NCBI GenBank assembly: GCA_946807835.1
Contig: OX327693.1
Location: 10,991,501 to 11,055,500, forward strand
From: Ailanthus altissimus
Taxonomy: Eukaryota > Streptophyta > Magnoliopsida > Sapindales > Simaroubaceae
DNA: 64,000 nucleotides
Direction of reading: 5' to 3'
In this document: in pieces, positions 1-12,029 of the stretch
Position numbering within the stretch: position 1 is the first letter of the stretch
Layout: each line of letters begins with the position of its first letter
Notes under the pieces: model-generated
Database searches by the model: none
Seen by the model: only the letters and a program-made list of their open reading frames with translations
What the model was told of the DNA's origin: nothing
Translations under genes and position numbers: made by a program

Positions 1-1256
1 ACATCTAAGTAAGCTGTGTCCATTTACTTATTTCTACCTAGCAAATTTGTCTTCGTAACTTATATAAATGTTTTGGACACTAATTACATAAAATCCATCA
101 ATTTTTTTTTTTTAGTCTCATTTCTTTTGCGTGATTCAAGAATAGTACCGGATTCCATAAATCTATAGATTATAAAAAAAAAAAAAACTTGTTTAGTTTA
201 TTATTAATAAAGAATTTTGTATATAGTAAAAATGGGCCTTAAATAGGCCTATTCTACTAGCCCAATATATATTACCAATTTTACAATTAGTCGTTCTTGT
301 TATATACCAAATACATTTATGAATACATATTTCATTCTTCATGTTATTTATAATACATATGAATGATATGATTATTTTTTAATAAGCTGCAATGTGTATA
401 GCTTATTCTTTTATAATAGATTATATACCTTATACTTCTTGTATTTTATACAACATATTATATATTTTTGGTAATTCCAAATTATGAAATTTTAGAAATA
501 TTATTTTAAAAAATTAAAAATACAAGGATATTAAAGATTGTGTTTTAGAAATCTCAATGTTTATTATATTTTTATTGAATATTAATAATATGATAAGATT
601 TTAAAACACATTTTTATTCAATAGACTCTTATACCAAATTGTTTTTTCCTCTCTCTTTCTCATTCTTCTGGCTCAAAGTTATCTTCCCCTTTCAATACTC
701 TATAATCATCTCCTCAAAAATATAACTTAAAATTTGTATTATTTTTTTAATCCCAAACTTAAAATTAAAATTTAACATGAAATTTTTATGAGAAATTGAG
801 ATCTTTTTTAACTTTGACAAAGTAGTTTCTTACGAAAGGTCAAATGGGAGTTAACTGCTTTATGCATATAAACTCACAAAATGCAAAGAAAATAAATTAG
901 AAGAATGCAGTAGTTAATAGAGTAAAATTTGATGTCAAATAGAAAAGAAAAAAAATCGTAAAAAGGTGGAAAAGTTGTGAGAAGGAAAGTTTAATTAATT
1001 CATTTATGTTGCCCTTATAAGTAATTTCATATAAGGATATTTAAGTAATAAAATTATTTATAAAAAGGTTGGGGTAAAAAATTAATTTAGTGAGTTCAAA
1101 TAGCCTCACCGACAGTATATTTAATAATCCATTTATATGATATGAAATTGTTAAATATGTTATTGATTTATATTTTAATTCTAAAAGTGGGTATATATGT
1201 ATTTGATAAATTTTAGTGTTATAATTATTTAATATTATATAATAATTATAATAAAT
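1..1256. other. AT-rich flank, no gene seen
   Basis: Low-complexity AT-rich DNA with poly-A and poly-T runs and short TTATAAT-like stretches. No reading frame resembling a known protein was seen on either strand. It ends where the left LTR of element A begins with TGTTAGGG. It could be host intergenic DNA or a more decayed transposon. Confidence 0.6.
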
Positions 1257-2347
1257 TGTTAGGGTCTAAATTTTGGTTTAAGAGCGGCCCGGTCCTAACT
1301 TAGTTGTGAGAGAGAAATAAATGTTGAAAAGTTTAAATTCTTAGGCCATCAGTCACCGAGGGTCGAGTTAGAAGTTGTGTTGGTGGTGAGAGTCTAAGAT
1401 TGGTTTGAGAGTGGGCTGGACACCAAACTGAAGTTAGGTGGATTGAAGGGACCTGAGAAGCATAGAACACGTGAAGTCAATGGCAAGTACTGATGAAGTG
1501 GTCAGTAACGATCCTTCGACACTCAAATTAGATAGAATATTATGGAGAAGGTTATTTAAGGTTTGTTTGCCCAAAAAAAAAGTAGACAAATTCTAAAAAT
1601 AGGGAGGAGAGTTTGCTCACTAGAGAAAATATTCAAATTTCAAATTATTCAAAATCTCTCCCCACATTTTAGCTTTGGATACTTAACTTGAGATTTGAGG
1701 GTGCTAGCCTGAAGAATTTTTCTCAAAAATGACATGTACCGGGAGAATAGTATAGGGACAAAGAGGTTATTTGACCTTTTCTAATGTTTGGCATACTAAA
1801 AATATTAGTGATTGATCGCTTTTGAGACCGTCAATCTTGCGTTTATGAGGTCTGAGAGCATTAAGGAACTTTGACTCTATTCAACTACCTTAAATATATT
1901 TTGTTTATTGTGTCAACAGTGTCAGCAATGATCAAAGCTTTGAGACTTGCAGATGTGGCGCTTGCTTATTCGCTTCTTGGGGATTCTCTTATTCAATCTT
2001 AGCTTTAGGTCTAACAGTTACAGGATATAATATCCAAGTGCTTCTTTAGTTGGTCCCGTAAGTGACATGGCGAGACCTCACCTAGGCTGATGGGTATGTC
2101 TACTGGTGAGCCTATACTGATATGGTGAATACTTGAGTTCAGATGATGTGTCCTCTAACACCACTACTGAGTAAAGACACATGGCCTGACTCAGGTCCCA
2201 CTTGATGAGCGTTATAGGTTGAGTTATAGATGTCCAAATGTCCAAGCCTGGACTCAATCCCACTAAGGTAGCTCACTTTAGACTAGGTTGCTCAAGCAGT
2301 CTAGGCCTGAATGCTGGACTAGTTTCCTAGGGTTGGACTGAGTGTCA
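1257..2347 (-). repeat. Element A 3' LTR (left copy)
   Basis: Pairs with 15591-16164. Shared stretches include the TGTTAGGG end, 'cggcccggtc', 'gtgtcagcaatgatcaaag', 'ttggggattct' and 'caatcccact'. On the minus strand it begins TG(A)CACTCA. This copy is about 1.09 kb and the right copy about 0.57 kb, because roughly 0.5 kb in the middle (about 1330-1900) has no counterpart on the right. The boundary at 2347 is where similarity to the right LTR stops. Confidence 0.75.
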
Positions 2348-3220
2348 CTAATCTCTATACCCATCATTAACCAACCTAGTTCCTATTATTAAGGTGAAAA
2401 AGAAGTAGGAACAATTTTCTTTAGGTGATATGTGGTATGTCTAATTGGCAGTACTTTTTCACCTTTTTTTCTCTTTCTTCTTTTCTTTTCTCTTCTATTT
2501 TTTTAAAATTTTTTTTTGTGGGAAAATTTCCACCCCCTTTTTTTTAGAACTACTTAGGGGGAGTTTTGAACTTTCTCGGAGTAAATAAAGGGTAAAGTAG
2601 TAACTATACCTCTACCTCATTTACTGAAGAGGGCTCAATCATGGCCCTACCATGCCAGAACATGGTATATAATAACCCTTTAGCATGCTAACACGTGGCA
2701 TTATCTAAGGAGAGAAATTTCAAAATAAGCGGCCTAAATCTTCTTACCTATTCAGGTTCTTAACTCTTCTCATTCTTCAATTACTAAGCAACGCGTGTAG
2801 CCTCTCAAAGTAGTTCTTCTTCTATTTCTCTATTGCTATTTTCATCTCTTAGTTTCCTTAGAGTGCGTTTCTAGTTCAGGCGTGATTACTATTGAGCTTT
2901 GATTATTCTCATGGTAAGTAGGGGCCTTTTCATGTCCCTTAGTACTTTTTTTCTTCTTTCTTTATATTTTAGTACTATTCTTATTCTTCCTTGGTACTAA
3001 ATATGCCTTTTTTTGTGACTCTTCATAGGTGTGATATTCATAATATTTCCAAAATCAAGTTATTTACTAAAGCCGCGACTCAAGCCTATAAGAAGTAAGA
3101 AACTTTCCACTCTCTCGTTTCTCATTCTACTTGTTCTTTTATAAATACTTGCCTATGGTTGTGTGGATTGTTATGTGTGTTAGAGAACTAAGGTCTAAAT
3201 TTTAGTCGTGGTAATGTAGG
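2348..3220 (+). other. Element A 3' interior; possible spliced leader of the antisense ORF
   Basis: Mostly noncoding. On the plus strand, pyrimidine-rich leader-like sequence (about 2755-2870) is followed by an ATG at 2911 directly joined to GTAAGT (2914). Acceptor-like TTCATAG ends at 3028. A second GTAAGA donor lies at 3095, with an acceptor-like TGTAG ending at 3219, just before the ATG at 3221. These could be two short introns of the antisense gene. Splicing 2911-2913 to 3029 gives an immediate stop, so any such gene is broken. Confidence 0.3.
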
Positions 3221-5430
3221 ATGTCGCAAGCTCAGAAGATAGATGAGATTAGTAGTAGCGAGCATAGTTCGTAGAAGGATAGTAGTAATGAATCGATAAA
3301 GGAGATAAGACAAGTATCTAAGGTTGCTCACCTCATCCTTAAGAGGGAAACTCCCATACCCAAACTATCATTTGTTATAGAAAATGGCAAACTACTATCC
3401 AAACCGTTCCCTCCCTATTTTATAAAAATTTCTTTCCTTTAAGATTCCTCATCCTCCATCCTAGCATGCGACATTAAGCAGTTGGGTATTACGTTTCACA
3501 TACCTCTACCCAAATACTCTGAGTTAATTGAGGCTAACTTAAGTTTATTTAGGAGTGGTTATTGAATCCTACCATCAATTACACTTAGAGTCCATCAACT
3601 TGGTGAGTCCTTAGCGTTTCCTCTTGAAGAGAAGGTGGTTATATTCAAATCATTCCTCATCCTACAACTCAGACTTCTTTTCTAACTTCTATTTAAGGAG
3701 TTATTTTCCATTCTCAATATAACTCTTGCCTAGCTTACTACTGCAGCCTAAAGGTATATTTAAATCGTTCCTCATTTAGGTTGTCATGTGTTATATAAAT
3801 GCCTTGGGTGAGGATTTTACTGTTCAGGATTCCAAAAGAATATTCAACCTCTAGAGCAATAGTCTCATTAAGAGTACTTACTATATTAGCTCTTAGAACA
3901 GGAACAAGAATTCCATAAGTGGGTATAGATTCCAAATTAATTGAAAAAGGCGTTGGTTTTTTGTTGGTGGAGACTGGGGCTCCATAGTGAGGGTTGGCCG
4001 CCACCTCAAGGATGTTCATTCTCAGTTCACTTTTGAGGGTAAACAACTCATCATTTTCCACCTTTATTAGTTTGCCTGAGTTGTTCTTGTATTATTATAG
4101 AAGGGAACTTACTTACTAACTATGTTCATTTATTTTACTCGTGACTAACTTATCCTTAGTGCTCTACTAGTCGAAGGACTTGAAGCTTATTCCTCTTGTT
4201 CTAAAGAGAGCCACTTTTGTTTCCAAAGCATTTGTTGATTTTGCTACTATTGGTTCAAATATATTGGATGAAGTCCATTTGAAGGAGGTTGGGTTGATTG
4301 GTTCAGCATCTGTTGAGGTCCCTAAGATGAGTATGTGGCTTATTTCTCTTTACTTTTGGTGTTGAAGGTTTTTGTGGTAATACTTGCTTCGTGGTTGGGT
4401 TATTATAGCGAAATTGTTAATGCTCTTCTTTTGAAGATGTCACTCTTACTTCTTCCTCAACAGTTTATCTAGATGTTATTAAGAAGCTAGCCAGTGATAA
4501 CTGGATGAAAGACTTGATGAATGACCTGTCAGTTCTCCTTAACCTCACGGCTTTGATACTCTAATCGGAGGAAGCTTTGTCGCTTTTCCCCTATTAGATA
4601 TACTAGTATAGATCCCTCAAGGATCAAGAAAAGAAAGGTGCCTGAATCCAGCCAGACCTCTATAAGTCATTTGTGCTTTGATGACCTAGGCCCTCAATTT
4701 AAAAAGAAATTAGGCATATTTGCTCTCTCATCTACAACATGCTTGAGAAGCTCTACCCTCTAAGCTAGTTAGGTCAATCTCACAGTAGAAGCCCTTAATT
4801 ATTGTATCTAAGGCCATAGGTTATGCTCATAAGGTATATCACATCATCCATCCTCTTTGGATTATGGATCATGTCTAGCGATACTTTAGCTTGACATTAT
4901 TTGATGTTTATTGTAGGTTGCTTGCACTTTGAAAGAGCACAAAGAGATAATAGAGAAGGTCGTGAGAGTTTTCAAAGATTTTTGAGATATTAAAAATGGC
5001 CTCAATAGAGGTTAAGGATGTTTTGAGAGGTAAGAAATACCAGTATAAACCAAAGCTCACCCATGCTACCGTTAAGCTTGAAAATATAAAGGAAGAGAAG
5101 GAAACTTTAGAGCTACCAAACAAATTATCAATGGAGATTATTATTAGGATAAACATTGCTATTGATTTATTGAAGTAAAGACTTAGAGATGCAATACAGA
5201 AGACACTCTTGTTAAATGGTATTTAAGGTTTATCTTGAGCTTGACTTTAATTTTCTGGCACTTTGAGCTTTCACTATAATTACCTCAGCTAAGAAGAAGG
5301 AAGGCAACACTATTATTACCTCAGCTAGTTATGTCACCCCTCAATAAGAAGCTATTAATGAGGATTCAGCCAAGGACATCCATGATGTTGATGTCCCTAT
5401 AAACTCTACTACCCTTCGTGAAAAATGAGG
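3221..5430 (+). pseudogene. Tat-type antisense ORF (putative gypsy-type transposon protein), decayed
   Basis: Runs antisense to the element's gag-pol. One frame from the ATG at 3221 can be followed through several stops to about 3800. It holds a block resembling the plant 'putative gypsy type transposon' domain (Pfam family PF04195, from memory): a Y-x-I/L-P-S-I-T-L-R core, then GES...FPLEEKVVIFKSF, then a segment ending in the usual L-T-P-N-A-W-R-like motif, here LTTAA followed by a stop. Further on, 4996-5178 encodes a lysine/glutamate-rich helical segment, and near 5225 a LELDFNFL motif resembles the acidic C-terminal motif of such proteins. Function in the family is unknown. Stops sit where Trp and Gln are expected. 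Confidence 0.5.
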
Positions 5431-6250
5431 AATGAATGATAATGGTAACAATGACAGCAGTGGTCAGGTGCCTTTTTTAGTGACTCTCTTAGCCATGATC
5501 TGTTGAGCTTGGTTATTCCAACTGTTATCTGTTGGATTACTTTTATTGCTGCTTACTACTCTTAATAGCTTTTTCCTTCATGAACTTATTTAGTTTTTAT
5601 ACTGCATTTACTTTTGGGACAACTGTACTTAGTAAAATTTGAATTTGAATATTGTCTTTAGGTATGTTTTAGACTTTAAAAGCCATTTAATGAACATTGA
5701 TGATAGAAGTTTTGATAGGTCTAGGCTACTGAGTAGTCCTTACCTACCCTTAGTTCTTAGGCACCTCCAGCCTAGGCCATCTAACTGAGTAACAATGGTT
5801 AATATATTAGTTGTTTTGCATGTGGCCAACTTTTACATATATGTTTTTATTCTCAAAAAATATATTGCCAATCATTTTGAGATTATTTTTGTGCAAGTAT
5901 GGTTGCTTTGATTTTACTAGTACAACATGCAAGAGAACATTTATCTGTTTGGTGCACTAAGTCCCCTACTATTTCAAACTAAAAGCTTTGTCAAATATCA
6001 CATAATAAACTTAAGTCCAATGTTGATGACTACAACCACTAGACTTAGTAGCCTTGGGCACTATCTACGGGTGCCACTAAGAAGGTTTTAATAAATAGGC
6101 TTATAAAAAATAAGGTAATGAGGAGGTAAGCACAGTGCATTGAGATAAAATGGTGTCAAGCACTCGTACCTTTGGAGCTTAATGTGATTCCATTATGCTT
6201 CGAGTCTCTTTGCCATTTCCTTTATAAAGGGTTAATGTGCTTCCACAAGG
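5431..6250. other. Element A noncoding spacer between integrase and antisense ORF
   Basis: AT-rich sequence without a recognisable reading frame. No promoter or repeat could be supported. Confidence 0.4.
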
Positions 6251-7620
6251 TTGAACAATATAACAAAAATGTTTGTTTATATTGTTCATCGAGATATGAA
6301 TTTGAAGATAAGATTATGGATGAGCATATGAGAATTTAACAGTACTGATTTATATCCTTGCTCATCTGGGGTATAAGTGGCAGAAAGATTATACGTATGC
6401 GTTCTGACCTTAACTTGTATGACCCTACGCATTAACTTGTAATATCTATGATGTATGCACAGGGCATCAATCATGGACTCATGGAATAGTTTCATTTGAT
6501 GAATCGGGCATAGTCCTAAAGAGTCCCGCAATATGAAGTGTAATCGTTGTACACTGGGGTAGTGTACCAGATTGAATAGTTCAGTTCAATAAAATCTAAC
6601 AAAATTAAATAAGTGTTAAGTATAATTAACTGAATAACAATTGTTATTGACCAATTAAATGGCTACACATGGTGGATAGTGAGCATTTGGTTAAGTTAAC
6701 TACTTCTTAATTAATTATTTAATTGTTAAATAATTAAAAATATATTTATTTATTTATTTGCTAAATAAATAATCAAAATAGTTTATTTAATTGTTTAATA
6801 AATTATTAACTTAACAATAGTTAATAGTTAACCATTAGATTAGGTTAATAGGATATTTAGATTAGATAATATTTAAATAATCCTAAACCTAACCTAGGTT
6901 AAAAGTTAACTAGGGTTAGGTTAACCTAAATATGTAACTAAACTTAAGAGTTAAGTTTACTTAACTAATCTTAAGTTAATCTTGTTAACTGTAGTTTGGT
7001 TAAATTAACTATGATTAAATGAAACAAATATATAATTATAAAAAGCAAACCATTTCATATATATGTTAGATATGTGTCGTCGGCCATTTAATTTTAAAAG
7101 AGAAAAGTTTTTTTTTATTTTAGTTTTAAGAGTTAAAAGCTTAGAAAACAAAGAACAACTTTATCTCTATCAATTTTTCTTCTCAATTTGTTGAAAACAA
7201 GCAATTAGTGAAACATTTTGTTCTTAAAAATGCTAAATTATAACAAAATATTTATTGCTTTGTAAATGTATTGATAATTCAAGAGTTGAACTTTAAGTTA
7301 AAGTGCTAATCTTAGGTTTAAGGAGTTGAACCTACTTGTTGGAATTGAGGCTGCTGTCTAGCTGATCAAACCTACCCCATTGATCACTAGAACTGCCAAC
7401 GAGCTACTTTTTAGGTGGATTCGCAATTTATTAGTCCAAAGGTTTCAAAGGTAATAATTTCTTATTTATGTTTTAATTTAATTAAAATACGTTTAAATGT
7501 GTTCATAATATATTTTAACACTTCCGTTGCGTATTTGATGCATATATATATGTATTTAAAGTATATCTATGCTATATAAACACTAATACCACATGTATAC
7601 ACCATAGATTAATCGGCACT
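6251..7620. repeat. AT-rich block, possibly a solo LTR or LTR fragment inside element A
   Basis: Composition changes sharply to TTAAC/GTTAA-rich DNA with many small palindromes. Plus-strand hints of a copia-type LTR are 'ttaagattatggat'-like text near 6310 and a 'cacttccgttgcg' tract near 7520, which resembles the terminal region of copia LTRs such as element D's. I could not define ends or a target duplication. It may instead be native to element A. Confidence 0.3.
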
Positions 7621-7959
7621 TTCAGTCCTCACCCCCATTACACTAAGGGTAGGATGGCTCAAGGGTGTATGGAGGGCATATAATGACCCAATAATCATTG
7701 GAGATACAAGAACACAGTTGAAGAACATCTTTCATTTCATTAGCGAACATCAGAAGCATAAATAGTACAGCTCTAATATTCTACTTCATACTGAGTAGGC
7801 AAAAAATAAATTCCTCACTCTATCCACTAGAACTTCTTGGAATTAGCATAAACAACTAAACTTGCTGAAGGCATATCTCAACTTCAAGCAAGAGTAGGAG
7901 ACAACAATTAGAAATAGCTTGAAAAAAGAAACTGAGTGGAGAACAAAAGCATCTACCAC

Positions 7960-9075
7960 TCATTGGTAGTACTTGTAGAGTTGAGTTGCATTGCACAAGT
8001 GCTTTACTTGCTTGCCATTTAAGTAGGTTAACTTTTAGGTTTCTAGCCTTATCAACCTATCGATATAATAAACGTCTTCCTAATTAGGGCCAAAGATCTC
8101 ATCTGAAGGCTTCTTAGTGTTTAAGTTTACGTGGTGGAGGACTAAATCATACTTCTTGAGCTGTTTTGGCCTGACCTTCTTATCATATAACTTAGCTATC
8201 TGTTATTGCTAATCTGCTACTTTAATGGCTATTGATTCTCTTATCTCTTTTAAAAGGTCTATATAAACAGTGATGAAGCTAGTATTCATAGTTTCATCGA
8301 AGTTAAAAACCTTGTATATAGTCTCTCAGACCTCAACCGATATGATTTAAAGAAAAGAGTGAAGGGTGTCCTTCCAATAACAGTGCTAGGCATGGTCATG
8401 TAGGCCTACAATATGTCAAGCAGCTCATTTACCTAGGCTCTTTTGCTACTCTCGAGCTTTTTCTTCAATCATGATCTTGTTCATAGCTTCCACCTCTCTG
8501 TTAGACTAAGGGTGAGTTGGAATAGCAAACTGATTGGTAATTTTTAGGTTCTTATAAAATTGTTTGAACTTTTCATTGTCAAACTAAATCCTATTGTCAG
8601 TCACTATGGTATAGGGTAAGCCAAATTGACAAAATATAGCTCACCATATAAACTCAGTAGTATTCTTATCAGTTATCAAGGTCAATGGTTCGACCTTTGC
8701 CCACTTAGGCGGGTAATCCACAGCTATAATTGCGTATTTAGCTTTGTACCTTTTAGATGGCAAAGGACCAAATGGAGCTTACTACTGTAATATTCTTAGA
8801 AGGCTCTCTAGGTATTTTTATAAACCTCTAGCACTTGTTACACTTCTTGAACAAATCCTTCGCATCATGTTCATGTTGAGCCAAAAGTATCATTGCCTTA
8901 GTGCTTTATATGCTAGCACTCTACCTCCTCATTGATTTTTGTACATCCCTTTATGTATCTGTCTAAGTATGTACTCTCATTTCTAATGACGTAGGCACCT
9001 TAGGTTGGGTAAGGAGGCTCTTCTCTTGTAGAGTGCCTCATTAATTAGGTAATATCTTACTGCTTAGTACCTTAG
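7960..9075 (-). pseudogene. Element A integrase
   Basis: Gypsy integrase that would insert the cDNA into the host genome. Minus-strand reading shows a remnant zinc finger (KKCNKC then RFIK, about 8845), the catalytic core starting near 8735 (IIAVDYPPKWAKVEPL, first Asp present), ITDKNTTEF, VTDN (second Asp region), and a segment with THP, SNREVEAMNK (catalytic Glu). It ends in a GPNWED-like C-terminal region and LCNATQLYKYY near 7960. Several in-frame stops replace Trp or Gln, so it is inactive. Close in form to Tat integrases. Confidence 0.75.
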
Positions 9076-10230
9076 CTTCCTAGCTTGGGTTCTGTCCTTA
9101 GAGTGACTCTATCCTTCAAGTACTGAAAAATGGGATCCATCCAATAACTTTTACGATCGATTGAAAATTTTTTATAGGTTCCATAGCTCGAATACTTGGC
9201 TCAAGTATGATCTCCACCAATCTTGAGGAGCTTCATAGTGCCAGTAGAACCTACTTTGGCTAGCTAGTCTACTCTGTAATTGTCAAATCTTAAGATCTGC
9301 TCAATATAGATCTCTTCAAACATACCGACTTGCTTCTGAGATTTTTTTTAAGTACGATTGCATATTTTTCTCTTTGGCTTGATACCTATGTTAACTTGGC
9401 TAATGACAAGCTGGGAGTCATTTCTGACTACTAGTTATTGAGCTCCTAGGGTTTTAGCCATCCTTATTCCCATAATTATATGCTTATATTTAGCTTCGTT
9501 GTTAGATGCCTTAAAGTCAAACTTCAGGGAATAACTCATCTCTACTCACTCAAGGATGATTATGATGACCTTATTTCCATTTTCTTGGGTGCTAAAAGCT
9601 CTATCCATATGCACAATCCAAGAAACCACTGTTTGCTTTTTCTTAAGCTTGTTTCTCTTCTCTATTTTCCCTTCTAAGTCTAGAGTAAGTTCAGCCATAA
9701 AGTTTGTAATGACTTGTGCTTTTATAGAAGGGCAAGAATTATTAGTGATATTGAACTCACTTAGTTCATATGACCACTTCATTAGTCACCTTAATATGTC
9801 CATCTTCTGGAGGATCTACCTTAGTGGTAAATTCGTCAGCATCGTGATGATGTAGCTTAAAAGTAAGGGCATAGCTTTCTTACTGCTACTACCAGAGCTA
9901 GTGCGTACTTCTCAGTAGGTTGGTACTTATTCTCGGCATTGACTAGAGATTTCTGATGTAGTAGATTAGCCTTTAGACTCCTTTGCCTTCTTTCTTTACT
10001 AGTACCAAGCTGAATACAGTCTTAGACAGAGATAAGTATAGGAAAGGTACGTCACCAGATCATGGACTATCGAGTAAGGGATGTTCTTCTAAATATTGCT
10101 TTATATTTTCAAAGGCCTCTTCATACTCAATAATCAAGGTCATATTCTCTATAGCCTTAGGACATTGAAGAAGAGCTAACAGTGGTCAATAGCCTTAGAG
10201 ATGATTTGACTCAATGTGACTACCCTCTTT
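9076..10230 (-). pseudogene. Element A RNase H region, two domains
   Basis: Downstream of RT on the minus strand. The first RNase H remnant includes NAENKYQPTEKYALALV (about 9900). A linker ELSEFNITNN...IKAQVITNFMAEL (about 9770-9690) matches the Tat connection domain. The second RNase H then follows: W-I-V-H-M-D-R-A-F, with catalytic-region motifs NNEAKY (about 9505) and RNDSQL (about 9420). Two consecutive RNase H domains are a Tat/Ogre-group hallmark. Stops and frameshifts are present throughout. Confidence 0.7.
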
Positions 10231-10930
10231 ATTAAACTTTGCACATCCTTTACGATCCTAGGATCGCTTGTCTTCCTTATAGCTGTGATCTTCTCTGGGT
10301 TGGCTTCGACACCTTTTTGTTACACAACTAACCTTAGGAATTTAGCCCTAGTCACACCAAAGATGCACTTCTTTAGATTTAGTTTCATGTGGTGCTTCTT
10401 TAGTACCTCGAATGTCCTTCATAGGTCTAATACATAGTTAGTAGCAGTGTGGACTTAGTAATTATGTCAGTAGCATAGATCTCTATAATCTTTCTAATTT
10501 AGTTATTGAATAGATTATTCACTAGGCACTAATAGATATCCCCAGTGTTCTTTAGTTAGAAAGGCATTTTATTATAGTAGTATAGACCTCGATTGGTGAT
10601 GAAAGTAATCATTTCCTTATTTAAGCTATACATCTTAATCTGGTTGTAGCCTAAGAAGGTATCCATGAAATTGAGGAGCTCATGTCCTGAGGTCGAGTCA
10701 ACTAGTTGATCTATTTAGGGCAGAGAAAAGCTATGACTGGGATATGCTTTATTGAGATCGGTAAAGTTTACGCATATATGTCGCATCTCATTTTCCTTCT
10801 TTAATAGCATAATATTTGAGACCCACTCAGGACACTGAGCCTCTTGAATGAAGTTGAAATTAAGCAGTCTGTCCACCTTAGCTTCGATAGCCTCGTACCT
10901 CTCATGGTTAAAGAGCTTTCCTCTTCTGTT
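10231..10930 (-). pseudogene. Element A reverse transcriptase
   Basis: Gypsy RT. The minus strand reads HERYEAIEAKVDRLL (about 10905), then FIQEAQCPEWVSN, LLKKENEMRHICVNFTDLNKAYP (template-grip region), LLNFMDTFLGYNQIKMY, and the active-site segment IYATDIITKS (about 10470) in place of the usual YVDDMIVKS. One catalytic-loop Asp is therefore missing, which together with many stops makes the enzyme dead. The order after protease and before RNase H fits gypsy pol. Confidence 0.75.
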
Positions 10931-11067
10931 TAACTAGCTTGTGGTTAGGGTCCATATCCATCCTATGGCATGCCAACTTTGGATCAATGCGAGGCATATC
11001 CTAGTGAGACCAGGTAAACACATCTGTATACTCTATGAGGAAGGTGACTAGAGCCCCCCTGACCTTA

Positions 11068-11640
11068 TCAGCAGCTTGGCCTTACAGCAATTGCATAGCA
11101 TTTCCTATCTGCTAGCTTGTCATATTTCATAGTGGCATCTGGTAGTTTGACCCTTACAATAGTGGCATAGCATTTCCTAGCTGCTAGCTTGTCACCTTTT
11201 ATAGAGGCAACCTCCCTATTGACTAGGACCTTCATAGTTGAGTGGTACATAGAGCTAACAACTTGAGTGGCCATCAAAAAAGTCTGAACTAAAATCATAG
11301 TGTAGATGGTTGGTTGATCCACAACTAGGAAGTCAATCATACGGACCATTGAGTTTGATGCACTACCAATAGAGACAAGAAGAGTGATGGATCTGAAAGG
11401 TAACATACTATCCACTGTGAATCCCACCAACATAGTAGAGACATATGACAGCTTAAGGGACTTAATCCCCATTTTATCCAACGCTTCCTTGTAGATCATC
11501 TTTGTTGAACTTCTAGTTTCTACCATCATAAAAGTGACTTTACTAGTGCCTATCTTTAGGGTGACTATAAGAGCATCATCATAGGGAAAACATAGCTCCT
11601 CAAAAATCTTTCTCAATAAACACAATTAAAGTGTAGAATG
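11068..11640 (-). pseudogene. Element A aspartic protease
   Basis: An open frame of 185 codons (11068-11625) resembles the protease region of Tat elements: YDDALIVTLKIG near the start, the active-site segment MMVETRSSTKMIY, then MGIKSLKLSYVSTMLVGF and a downstream DFLVVDQPTIYTMIL flap-and-core region. The usual V-D-x-G-S-S active site reads V-E-T-R-S-S, so the catalytic Asp and Gly are lost even though the frame is open. The C-terminal end carries a 24-residue in-frame tandem duplication (KLAARKCYA... and KLADRKCYA...), encoded by 72-bp repeats. Confidence 0.75.
11093..11199 (-). repeat. 72-bp-offset tandem duplication in element A protease end
   Basis: Two copies of about 35 bp start at 11093 and 11165 ('gcatagcatttcct...gctagcttgtca') and are offset by exactly 72 bp, so the reading frame is kept. 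Confidence 0.8.
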
Positions 11641-12016
11641 GAACCAGCTCAAAATGGGTAAAGTGAGCAACATGTATTGGTATTATTTCTATAATATCCC
11701 TTATCATCTTTCAAGCATAGGTCTTCATTGCCCTCTTAGAGGTTCCTACTCAAATGGGACCTTCTAAGATCACATTTCCTTGAAGCCTCTCTAGTGCACC
11801 TTCTTCCCCCCTCAGGTCTGTTTCTCTACTCAGTGCCTGACTTACGCTGAGCATTTCTTACCTCCTTAATTAGGGATGTTCTTGATTAGGGCTTCAATTT
11901 GCTCCCTCAACTCGAAGTAGTCAGTAGTGCTGTGATGATACCATTAGTGGAAATTATAGTAGTTTTATTTATTCCTCCAATCTAGGCTATTCTTTATGAC
12001 TAAAGGCTTTAGAGCT
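11641..12016 (-). pseudogene. Element A gag, C-terminal part
   Basis: The minus strand near 11950-11880 reads YYNFHWYHHSTTDYF followed by ELREQIEALIKNI. This matches the Tat gag zinc-finger region (usually C-x-x-H-x(4)-H-x-T-x-x-C then LRxQIExLI), with the Cys residues replaced. It is separated from the N-terminal gag part by insertion L. Confidence 0.65.
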
Positions 12017-12029
12017 ACTAATGTGTGTA

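Noticed and set aside
6253..6288. Inverted repeat GAACAATATAA...TTTATATTGTTC as a transposon terminus
   Set aside because: The arms are only 13 bp apart, so it is a local hairpin; no partner terminus or target duplication was found.
6247..7451. AAGGT on both sides of a TGAACAATAT...TTTCA block as a target duplication for a solo LTR
   Set aside because: AAGGT occurs twice at the right side within ten bases, and LTR-like sequence continues beyond it; the five-base match is probably chance.
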